The translations under genes and the position numbers were made by a program. The notes beneath the pieces were generated by a model. That model did no database searches. It had not been told where the DNA came from and worked only from the letters and a program-made list of their open reading frames with translations. A stretch of 33,171 nt of DNA, from contig CAKTOJ010000007.1 in assembly GCA_934589665.1 (NCBI GenBank), positions 1 to 33,171 of the forward strand, given 5' to 3'. Of the stretch, positions 7,540 to 15,300 are shown one piece after another. The stretch is from an uncultured Oscillospiraceae bacterium (GTDB lineage: Bacteria > Bacillota > Clostridia > Oscillospirales > Oscillospiraceae). Numbering within the stretch: the stretch's first letter is position 1; every line of letters begins with the position of its first letter.

Positions 7540-8943
7540 TTAAAAGCGAAAATACAGGAACGGATTGAATGAGCCGTCCACCAGATAGCCGGTCGAGACG
7601 GCGAGAAGAGCAGCAAGCACGAGTGGTTCCAGAACATCCACAAGCATTGCGCCCGCACGCGCTGCGGAGAGCCTCTCCACAATTCGCTTCGGCAGCGGCG
7701 TCGCGCCGATGAAGCCGATGAGAAATACCACAGCGAAGCTGCGCAGATAGTAAAGGCTGATGGAGTTGGTGAGCGGTACATCCGCCGCGCCGAAGAGCGC
7801 GCCGATCGTATGGAAGGCCTCGTTGACGCTTGCGGCGTCGAAGAGCACGAAGCTCACCACGACGAGCAGAAGGACGTAAACGTGCTTGAGGACGTGTGTT
7901 TTGGCAAGTGCCTTACCGTACCACAGCTTTTCCGCCGTCAGGAATACGGCGAAAAAGAGTCCCCAGAGCACAAAATTCCACGCCGCGCCGTGCCAGAGAC
8001 CGGTGAGTAGCCAAACGACAAGAATGTTGCGCAGCCATTTTCCGCGGCTCACGCGGTTTCCGCCGAGCGGAATATACACATAGTCGCGGAACCAGGAGCC
8101 GAGGCTTATGTGCCAGCGCCGCCAGAACTCCGTGATGCTCGCGGAAATGTAGGGGTAGTCAAAGTTTTCCAGATACCGGAAGCCGAAGATGCGGCCAAGG
8201 CCGATGGCCATGTCGCTGTAACCGGAGAAGTCAAAGTAGATATTCAGCACGCAGGCGGCGGCATAGAGCCAGTAAAAGAGCACGGACCTTTCACCGCTCG
8301 CCTTGAATGTCGTGATGAGCTCGTAGAAAACATTTGCCAGCAGCACCTTTTTCCCCAGCCCCAGCACGAAGCGCCGCGCGCCGGCGGCCGCGTCGGAGAG
8401 GGAGTGTGTGCGGTGCTCGAGCTGCGCGGCGATATCCGAGTAGCGCACGATGGGACCGGCGATGAGCTGCGGGAACATGGACACATAGGCCGCCAGATCG
8501 ATGAAGTTGCGCTGGGCCTGCACCTCGCCGCGGTATACGTCCACCACGTAGCTGAGGATCTGGAAGGTATAGAAGCTGATGCCGATAGGCAGCGCGATGC
8601 GGAGCAGCGGGATGTTCAGCCCCGTGAGCGCGTTGAAGCCGGAGAGAAAGAAGTCCGCATATTTGCAGTACCCAAGAAGCCCCAGACTGAACACGACCGA
8701 GAGCGTGAGGAAGAGCTTGGCGCGGGCGTGGTTTTCCCGGTATTTCTCCACCAGCCGTCCGAGCACGTAGCCCTGCACGATGGAGAGCAGCATGAAGAGC
8801 ACAAATTTCGGCTCACCCCATGCATAGAAAAAGAGGCTTGCGAGCAGCAAAACGGTATTTTTCCATCGCGCGGGCGCGAGAAAATACAATGCGAACACGC
8901 ACGGTAGAAAATAGAAAAGGAAGGGAATACTGGAAAAAAGCAT
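7540..8943 (-). CDS. MBOAT-family O-acyltransferase (AlgI/DltB-like)
   Basis: This 467-residue multi-pass membrane protein moves acyl groups, usually acetyl, across the membrane for O-acylation of a surface polymer. Typical MBOAT text is seen: YFDFSGYSDMAIG, then FWRRWHISLGSWFRDY with H278, IPLGGNR, and the catalytic histidine H318 in TGLWHGAAWNF. Hydrophobic segments run from the N-terminus through the last residues. The start at ATG 8943 has GGAG eight bases ahead. It lies between a lipoprotein gene upstream and the DHHW-type gene downstream, the usual AlgI-AlgJ style pair. There are no dltA or dltC genes, so D-alanylation of teichoic acid is less likely than acetylation of a polysaccharide. 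Confidence 0.92.
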   Translation of the reverse strand: MLFSSIPFLFYFLPCVFALYFLAPARWKNTVLLLASLFFYAWGEPKFVLFMLLSIVQGYVLGRLVEKYRENHARAKLFLTLSVVFSLGLLGYCKYADFFLSGFNALTGLNIPLLRIALPIGISFYTFQILSYVVDVYRGEVQAQRNFIDLAAYVSMFPQLIAGPIVRYSDIAAQLEHRTHSLSDAAAGARRFVLGLGKKVLLANVFYELITTFKASGERSVLFYWLYAAACVLNIYFDFSGYSDMAIGLGRIFGFRYLENFDYPYISASITEFWRRWHISLGSWFRDYVYIPLGGNRVSRGKWLRNILVVWLLTGLWHGAAWNFVLWGLFFAVFLTAEKLWYGKALAKTHVLKHVYVLLLVVVSFVLFDAASVNEAFHTIGALFGAADVPLTNSISLYYLRSFAVVFLIGFIGATPLPKRIVERLSAARAGAMLVDVLEPLVLAALLAVSTGYLVDGSFNPFLYFRF

Positions 8944-8969
8944 ACGGACAACTCCTGCATGGATTTTTC

Positions 8970-9000
8970 AGCGCCCGCGCCGTTCGGCGGCACGGGCGCT
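8970..9000 (-). other. Intercistronic GC hairpin ahead of the MBOAT gene
   Basis: AGCGCCCG(C)GCCG at 8970-8982 pairs with 8988-9000 over 13 positions, with one G-U pair in the minus-strand RNA. It sits between the lipoprotein and MBOAT genes but no U run follows, so it is a poor full terminator. It may set the ratio of the two products or protect the upstream message end. Confidence 0.55.
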
Positions 9001-9013
9001 GTTGTGGGGAAAA

Positions 9014-9643
9014 TCAGGCGACGGGGCTAAGAGCGGCGGGGCCATCGATGGAAACCTCGCCGGACCAGTCGCCGTCTCCGCCGTCGATTGCCTCGTCGTA
9101 AACGACGGAAGCACCGGAGTAAGCGGCGAGCAGCTTATCGCGGAAGGTGTCGATCAGATCTGCGTCGCCGTACACGGAGACGACATAGCCACCCAGCGTG
9201 GCGATGACCAGCTTGTCGGGGAAGCCGCACATCCACTGCTTGGCCTGAATGGCGTCGCGAAGATCGGAGGCGAGCTTGGCTGCGTCATCCGCGCTGGCGG
9301 TGCGCAGCGCGCCGCAGGTGAAGGTGTTCATGTTCATCATGTGCATGAGAGAGGCGGCGTCGTCAATAAGCGAAGCGTCGTCCGCCGGAACGGAGAGCAT
9401 ATAGCTCAGGTTGTCCGCATCGGACAGGTCGAATGCGCCGGGGGCATTGTCCACGGCATGCTCATAATCGCCGCCGGCAGCGGGGAACTTCTCATCGTCC
9501 GTGTAGCTCTCCCAGACCTTATTGAGAATGGTGAGGGAATCGGCGGGCGCATCGGCAGCACCGCTGTTGTCGTCCTTCTTGCCGCAGGCGGCCAGAGACA
9601 GGGCCAGCGCGATGGCAAGGATGAGGGAAAGTGTTCTTTTCAT
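9014..9643 (-). CDS. Small lipoprotein of unknown function
   Basis: This 209-residue protein has a classical lipoprotein signal: a short basic start (MKRT), a hydrophobic stretch, and the lipobox LAAC with the modified cysteine at residue 20, then KKDDNSG as a flexible linker. It would be anchored on the outer face of the membrane. The mature part is acidic, with two further cysteines (FTCGAL and WMCGF) and a C-terminal Gly/Asp-rich strand region. I recognise no enzymatic motif. It is the first gene of the operon leading into the MBOAT and DHHW-type genes and has its own strong promoter, so a role alongside surface acylation is possible but unproven. Good ribosome site (AAGGAG) ahead of ATG 9643. 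Confidence 0.8.
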   Translation of the reverse strand: MKRTLSLILAIALALSLAACGKKDDNSGAADAPADSLTILNKVWESYTDDEKFPAAGGDYEHAVDNAPGAFDLSDADNLSYMLSVPADDASLIDDAASLMHMMNMNTFTCGALRTASADDAAKLASDLRDAIQAKQWMCGFPDKLVIATLGGYVVSVYGDADLIDTFRDKLLAAYSGASVVYDEAIDGGDGDWSGEVSIDGPAALSPVA

Positions 9644-9733
9644 GTTGGTTGGTTCTCCTTAAAAATGTAGTTTTGCCGGTCACAAAGGTGACGTCGAAAG
9701 ATATAGACGCAGAAAATCCGAAAAGGTTCCCCT

Positions 9734-9762
9734 ATTTTACAGGAAAATTTTTCCGTTGTCAA
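9734..9762 (-). promoter_or_regulatory. Promoter of the lipoprotein-MBOAT-DHHW operon
   Basis: On the minus strand TTGACA (plus 9757-9762), a 17-base spacer and TAAAAT (plus 9734-9739) form a near-consensus promoter about 90 bases ahead of ATG 9643. It is divergent from the xdhC promoter, whose -35 lies 22 bases away. Confidence 0.8.
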
Positions 9763-9783
9763 AGAAAGCGGTATTTCGGGTGC

Positions 9784-9812
9784 TTGCAATGGAAAAGGAA
9801 GCTTGCTATAAT
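9784..9812 (+). promoter_or_regulatory. Promoter of the xdhC-yqeC-yqeB operon
   Basis: TTGCAA (9784-9789), a 17-base spacer and a perfect TATAAT (9807-9812) lie 35 bases ahead of ATG 9848. Confidence 0.8.
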
Positions 9813-9847
9813 GACAAAAATGGTAATTCTACAGAAAGGATAACGTG

Positions 9848-10831
9848 ATGAAAGAAATTTTAAACACGATGCTCTCCGCGCTTGCACGCGGCGAGAAGGT
9901 GATGCTTTGCAGCGTTCTTGCCGCCGACGGCTCGTCCCCGCGCGGCGCGGGCGCACACATGGCCGTTTTTGCCGATGGCACGGCGCTCGGTACGGTTGGC
10001 GGCGGTGCGGTGGAGCGGCAGTCGATCGCGCTTGCGCAGACGCTGCTGGAAGAGGGTCAGGATGCGCTGCGCATCTTCGCTCTGCATCCCGAGGCGGGGA
10101 ACAGCACAGGCATGGTCTGCGGCGGCGATGTGACGATCTGTTTTCAGTGTTTTTCACCGGAGAAGGCGGTGGGCGTGGATGCGCTGCGTGCGTGGCTCGG
10201 TGCGCTTGAGAGCGGAAAAAACGTCTGGCTGCGGCTCACAATTGACGGAGAGACGGTGCGGGAGACCGGCGTCCTCTCCTCAGATGATCTGCGGCACGGA
10301 ACCGAGAGCTTTTTTACTTCCCGGCCCTATTGGGACGGAACGGTCTATGTTGAGCCGATCGTCCGCGCAGGACGTGTTTACCTCTTCGGCGCAGGACATG
10401 TCGGACGCGCGCTTGTGCCGGTCTTAAGCTATGTCGGCTTTGAGGTCACGGTGTTCGACAATCGTGCAGAACTGGCGCGGCGGGAGCATTTCCAAACGGC
10501 GCGTGAGATCATCGTCGGCGACTTTGCCCATATTTTTGAGAAGGTAACGCTTACCGCCGACGATTATGCCGTGGTCATGACGCCGGGACATCAGGCGGAC
10601 TATGAGATCCTCGAGCAGGTGCTGCGTACTCCGGCTACCTACATTGGCTGCATCGGCAGCAAAAGAAAGGTCGCGCTCACGCGCGAAAGGCTGGCCGCGG
10701 CAGGCTTTTCACAGCAGGACATCGACCGCATCCACGCGCCCATCGGCCTTCCGATTCTGGCCGAAACGCCGGAGGAGATCGCCGTCAGCATTGCCGGTGA
10801 GATGATCCGGCACCGCGCGGAGCAGATATAA
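9848..10831 (+). CDS. xdhC: XdhC/CoxI-family molybdenum enzyme maturation factor
   Basis: This 327-residue cytoplasmic protein belongs to the XdhC/CoxI family, which binds molybdenum cofactor and helps insert the sulfurated form into xanthine-dehydrogenase-type hydroxylases. The N-terminal domain carries the family text SSPRGAGAHM and GTVGGGAVE. The C-terminal part (from about residue 180) is a Rossmann domain with the dinucleotide loop LFGAGHVGRAL and the later motif YIGCIGSKRK. ATG 9848 is preferred over the GTG three bases earlier because AAAGGA at 9835-9840 is better spaced for it. It is followed by yqeC and yqeB, which ties it to selenium-dependent hydroxylases rather than to a standard xanthine dehydrogenase. 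No hydroxylase subunit lies in the window, so the client must be encoded elsewhere. Confidence 0.9.
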   Translation: MKEILNTMLSALARGEKVMLCSVLAADGSSPRGAGAHMAVFADGTALGTVGGGAVERQSIALAQTLLEEGQDALRIFALHPEAGNSTGMVCGGDVTICFQCFSPEKAVGVDALRAWLGALESGKNVWLRLTIDGETVRETGVLSSDDLRHGTESFFTSRPYWDGTVYVEPIVRAGRVYLFGAGHVGRALVPVLSYVGFEVTVFDNRAELARREHFQTAREIIVGDFAHIFEKVTLTADDYAVVMTPGHQADYEILEQVLRTPATYIGCIGSKRKVALTRERLAAAGFSQQDIDRIHAPIGLPILAETPEEIAVSIAGEMIRHRAEQI

Positions 10832-10850
10832 GCTGTAAAGGAGTTTTGCT

Positions 10851-11522
10851 ATGCAGATCGCACCGCTCTTGCATATCGGACGCGGCGTGACCGCACTCAT
10901 CGGCGGCGGCGGAAAGACGACGCTGCTCTACACCCTGACGGAGGAGCTGCGGAGGAAGGGCAGCGTGATTCTCTGCACCTCGACGCGGATCATGCGTCCG
11001 CCGCAGTATGAGGTGCTGGAGGCAGCGGAGGAAACGGAGCTTTCCGCTGCGCTTGCCGCGTACGGCGCAGTCTGCGTTGGGACGGCGGCGGAGAACGGGA
11101 AGCTTGCCGCGCCGCAGCTGCCCTTTGAGACACTCGCGCAGCTTGCGGATTATGTGCTCGTTGAGGCGGACGGCGCAAAGCGCCTGCCGCTCAAGGCGCA
11201 TGCGCCCCACGAGCCGGTCATTCCGTCGAATGCACAGCGTGTTGTGATGGTCGTCGGTGCGGACGGCTTCGGCAGACCCATCCGAGAGGTCTGCCACCGG
11301 CCGGAGCGGTACGCCGCGCTCTGCGGCGCGCCGGAGGATGCGGCTGTCACGCCGGAAATGGAGGCGGCGGTGCTTGTCGCCGAAGGCTTCGGCGACCGTG
11401 TCTATATCAATAAGGTCGAGTCAGCGGCGGACTTTGACAACGCCGCCGCGCTTGCCGGGTGTCTCACCTGTCCGGTCGCGGCGGGAAGCCTGCAAAAGGG
11501 GGTATATTTATGCTTGCGCTGA
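10851..11522 (+). CDS. yqeC: Selenium-dependent hydroxylase accessory protein YqeC
   Basis: This 223-residue protein resembles YqeC, a putative P-loop nucleotide-binding accessory of selenium-dependent molybdenum hydroxylases. The loop is near the N-terminus (IGGGGKTTLLYTL), followed by CTSTRIMRP and, later, VEADGAKRLPLKAHAP, which is very characteristic of the family. ATG 10851 has AAGGAG at 10838-10843. The 3' end overlaps yqeB by 13 bases, so the two are translationally coupled. The biochemical activity of YqeC is not established; the association with selenium-containing hydroxylases comes from comparative genomics and genetics of the family, and the family call here from the motifs and from the xdhC-yqeC-yqeB order. 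Confidence 0.88.
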   Translation: MQIAPLLHIGRGVTALIGGGGKTTLLYTLTEELRRKGSVILCTSTRIMRPPQYEVLEAAEETELSAALAAYGAVCVGTAAENGKLAAPQLPFETLAQLADYVLVEADGAKRLPLKAHAPHEPVIPSNAQRVVMVVGADGFGRPIREVCHRPERYAALCGAPEDAAVTPEMEAAVLVAEGFGDRVYINKVESAADFDNAAALAGCLTCPVAAGSLQKGVYLCLR

Positions 11523-12310
11523 TCCGCGGAGCGGGGGATCTTGCCAGCGGTATTGCACTGCGGCTGTATCACAGTGGTATTCAAGTGGCCATGACTGACC
11601 TGCCGCGCCCGACGGCGATCCGCCGTACAGTCGCTTTTTCAGAGGCTATTGTCCATGGCACGGCAGAGGTCGAGGATGTGACCGCACGCTTTGCCGCAAA
11701 TGCGGAGAAAGCGCGTGCTCTGCTCACGCAGGGCGTTATTCCGGTGCTGGCCGACCCAGGCTGTGACTGCCGCGAAGCGCTTGCTCCCGACGTGCTGGTG
11801 GATGCCATTCTTGCCAAACGCAACCTCGGAACGCGCATCACCGACGCGCCGGTCGTCATCGGCGTTGGTCCGGGCTTTACGGCGGGGGAGGACTGCCATG
11901 CTGTGGTCGAAACCATGCGCGGACACACGCTTGGACGCGTGATCTATCACGGAAGCGCACTGCCGAACACCAACATTCCCGGCCTGATCGGCGGCTTTGC
12001 GGGGGAGCGCGTGCTGCGCGCGCCGGCGGACGGGAAATTTCACGCTGTGCGCCGGATCGGCGATCTGGTCAAGGCCGGTGAAACGGCGGGTTATGTTGCC
12101 AGCGAGCCGATGGTCTGCACCATCGACGGCGTGCTGCGCGGCCTTTTGGCGGATGGCGTTCCAGTCCGTAAGGGCATGAAATCCGGTGACGTTGATCCGC
12201 GCGGAAACGTCGAGAACTGCTATACGGCATCCGACAAGGCGCTTGCTGTCGGCGGCGGTGTGCTGGAGGCACTGCTGCACCTGAGCGGCGCGCTGAATCG
12301 CGGAAATTGA
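11510..12310 (+). CDS. yqeB: Selenium-dependent molybdenum hydroxylase system protein YqeB
   Basis: This 266-residue protein belongs to the YqeB (EF2563-type) family of the selenium-dependent molybdenum hydroxylase system. It begins with a Rossmann-like loop (LIRGAGDLASGIALRL), then TDLPRPTAIRR and the family block GVGPGFTAGEDCHAVVETMRGH, followed by a biotinyl/lipoyl-like C-terminal part (VKAGETAGYV, with GDVDPRG). The open frame extends further upstream, but ATG 11510 has a strong AAAGGGGG site and fits the family start, so I place the start there. It overlaps yqeC by 13 bases. It is thought to act in making or inserting the selenium-containing cofactor, though this is not biochemically proven. 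A perfect palindromic terminator follows. Confidence 0.88.
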   Translation: MLALIRGAGDLASGIALRLYHSGIQVAMTDLPRPTAIRRTVAFSEAIVHGTAEVEDVTARFAANAEKARALLTQGVIPVLADPGCDCREALAPDVLVDAILAKRNLGTRITDAPVVIGVGPGFTAGEDCHAVVETMRGHTLGRVIYHGSALPNTNIPGLIGGFAGERVLRAPADGKFHAVRRIGDLVKAGETAGYVASEPMVCTIDGVLRGLLADGVPVRKGMKSGDVDPRGNVENCYTASDKALAVGGGVLEALLHLSGALNRGN

Positions 12311-12330
12311 TATCAATTGACTTTGTATGG

Positions 12331-12360
12331 AAAAGGGCCGCCCGATCGGGCGGCCCTTTT
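12331..12360. terminator. Bidirectional terminator, perfect 30-bp palindrome
   Basis: AAAAGGGCCGCCCGA at 12331-12345 is followed directly by its exact reverse complement at 12346-12360, ending in TTTT on either strand. It lies between convergent yqeB and the activase gene. Confidence 0.88.
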
Positions 12361-12369
12361 GATGTTTGT

Positions 12370-15300
12370 TTACTGTACGGCGGCTTCCTGTGCTTTGTCC
12401 ACGGACTTTTGTACTCCGGAGGCCATGGCGCGGCGCGCAGACGAGAGCATCAGCTTGATGCGGTTGAGCTGATTGACTTCGCTTGCACCGGGGTCGTAGT
12501 CCACGGCGACAATGTTCGCCCATGGATACTCCTTGCGCAGCGCCTTGATGACGCCCTTGCCGACCACATGGTTCGGCAGGCACGCAAACGGCTGGATGCA
12601 GACGATATTCGGCGTGCCGGAGGTGAGCAGCTCCGCCATTTCACCGGTGAGGAACCAGCCCTCGCCATACTGGTTGCCGATGGCAAGGAACGGCTCGGCG
12701 AGCTTCGCCACATCCTCGATACGCATGGGCGGCTCAAAGCGGCGGCTCTTTTCCAGCGCTTCGAGCGCGGGCGCGCGCAGCTTGCGGATGAGCTCTACGC
12801 CGACCTTGGAAATCATGGAATCCTTCCACGACGTACCGAGGTTTTTGTGGCGGAAGTCACGGCCATAAATGCTGTAGTTGAAGAAGTCCAGCAGATCAGG
12901 CACGACTGCCTCCGCGCCTTCGGCCTCCAGCAGCTCGACGAGATGGTTGTTCGCCAGCGGCATGTACTTCACCAGAATTTCGCCCACGATGCCCACGCGC
13001 GGCTTGCGAAGCATCTCGTCGATGGGAAGGTTATCAAAATCCTCCACGATACCGCGGCAGACGTCGGCGTAGCGCCACTTCGTCTTAGGGTTGACGAGAG
13101 AATCAATGCAGATATCCTTCCACTTCTGGTGAATGGCCTCCGCGCTGCCTTTTTCCAGCTCATACGGGCGCACATGGTAGAGACAGCGCATGAACAGATC
13201 GCCGTAGACCAGTGCATGCACCGCATCCATCATCAGTCCTTTGGAGATCGTGAAGCCTTCGTTCTTCTCCATGCCGTTGAGATTGACGGAGACGACCGGA
13301 ATGTGACCGTAGCCCGCTTTTTCCAGCGCACGGCGGATAAAGCCGACGTAGTTGCTCGCGCGGCAGCAGCCGCCGGTCTGCGTCATCATCAGCGCAAGGT
13401 GATCGGTGTCGTAGCGGCCGGAGGTCACGGCCTCCATCAGCTGTCCGACGACGGTGATGGAAGGGAAGCAGGCGTCGTTGTTGACAAATTTCAGGCCGGT
13501 GTCGATGGCCTTGCGGTCGTCATTTTTCAAAAGAACGACATTGTAGCCGTGCTTGTTGAATACCGGCTCAAGCACGTCAAAATGGATGGGGCTCATCTGA
13601 GGAGCAAGCAGCGTCCACTTTTCCTCGCGCATCTTCTTGGTAAAGACCGCGCGGTGATAGGCTGCGCTCTGCGGGTGAGCGTAGATGCCCTTCTCGCGGC
13701 GGATGCTCATAGCGGCAAGCAGACTGCGGATGCGGATGCGCACTGCGCCGAGGTTGTTGACCTCGTCGATCTTGAGGACAGTGTAGAGCTTATTGCTGCC
13801 CTCCAGAATTTCGGAGACCTGATCGGTCGTCACGGCGTCAAGGCCGCAGCCGAACGAGTTGAGCTGAATGAGCTCCAGATCGTCGCGGTTCCGGACAAAC
13901 TCCGCCGCCGTGTACAAACGGGAGTGATAGACCCACTGGTCGTTCGCGCGCAGCGGACGCTCGGGGTTGAAATCAATGGGAAGAGAGTCCTCGGTGAGCA
14001 CATCGAGGCCGTAGGATGCGATGAGCTCGGGAATGCCGTGGTTAATCTCAGGATCGAGATGATAGGGACGGCCCGCAAGCACAACGCCGCAGCGCCCATC
14101 CTGCTTCATCTTGGCGAGCACCCGTGCACCCTCGGCACGGACATCGGCCTTTGCTCTTTGCTGCTCGGCCCAGGCAAGAAAAACCGCCTGTCGGACCTCC
14201 TTGGCGGAAATGCCCCACTGTTCGCGGCAGAATTCCGCCATGCGGTCGGCAATGACCTTCTCGCTCGTGAAAGCGAGGAAGGGCTTGAGGTATTCGACTT
14301 CGCTGTCCGCTGCCGCTTCGACGTTGTTTTTCAGATTTTCGGGATAGGAGACGACCATCGGGCAGTTGAAGTGGTTCTGCGCGTCGGGTGTTTCCTGATG
14401 CTCAAAGAATACGCAGGGGTGGAAGATGGTGTGCACGCCCTCATCGATGAGCCACTGGACGTGGCCGTGGGCCAGCTTGGCGGGATAACACTCAGATTCC
14501 GAGGGGATGGACTCCATGCCGCGCTCATAGAGCTTGCGGTCGGAGAGCGGGGAGAGGATGACGCGGAAGCCGAGCGCCTTGAAGAATGTCGCCCAGAAGG
14601 GGTAGTTCTCGTACATGTTCAGCACGCGCGGGATGCCGATCTCACCGCGCGGAGCCTCCTCGGCGGCCAGCGGGGGATAGTCGAACATCCGGCGGAGCTT
14701 ATAGGCGAACAGGTCCGCACCCTTTTCCTGCGTGTCAGTGTTTCCCGCGCCCTTTTCGCAGCGGTTGCCGGTGGTGTAGCGCCGCCCGCCGGGGAAGCGC
14801 GTGACGGTGAGCATGCAGTGGTTGGCGCAGCCGCCGCAGCGCAGCGTCTGCGTTTTGTACTCCAGCGCCTCGATCTCGGAGAGCGGGAGCATGGCCGTCT
14901 GCTGGCCGTGGTAGTGGCTGCGGGCGATCAGCGCCGCGCCGAACGCGCCCATCAGACCGGCAATATCGGGGCAGACCGCCTCTGCGCCGGAAATTTTCTC
15001 AAATGCGCGCAGCACGGCCTTGTTGTAGAACGTGCCGCCCTGCACGACCACATGCGCACCGAGCTCGCTCGGATCGGCGAGCTTGATGACCTTGTAGAGC
15101 GCATTCTTGATAACAGAGTAGGCAAGGCCGGCGGAAATATCGGAGACGCTTGCACCTTCCTTCTGCGCCTGCTTGACGTTGGAGTTCATAAACACCGTGC
15201 AGCGGGTGCCCAGATCGACCGGATGCAGTGCGAAGAGCGCTTCCTTGGCAAAGCCCTCGGCGTTGTAGCCGAGAGAAGCGGCAAAGTTTTCGATAAACGA

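Noticed and set aside
7540..8943. DltB (teichoic acid D-alanylation)
   Set aside because: No dltA, dltC or dltD-type genes are next to it; the DHHW partner fits AlgI-type acetylation better.
12305..12318. Small AATTGATATCAATT palindrome after yqeB
   Set aside because: It lies between a stop codon and a strong terminator, and short AT palindromes are common; no role seen.
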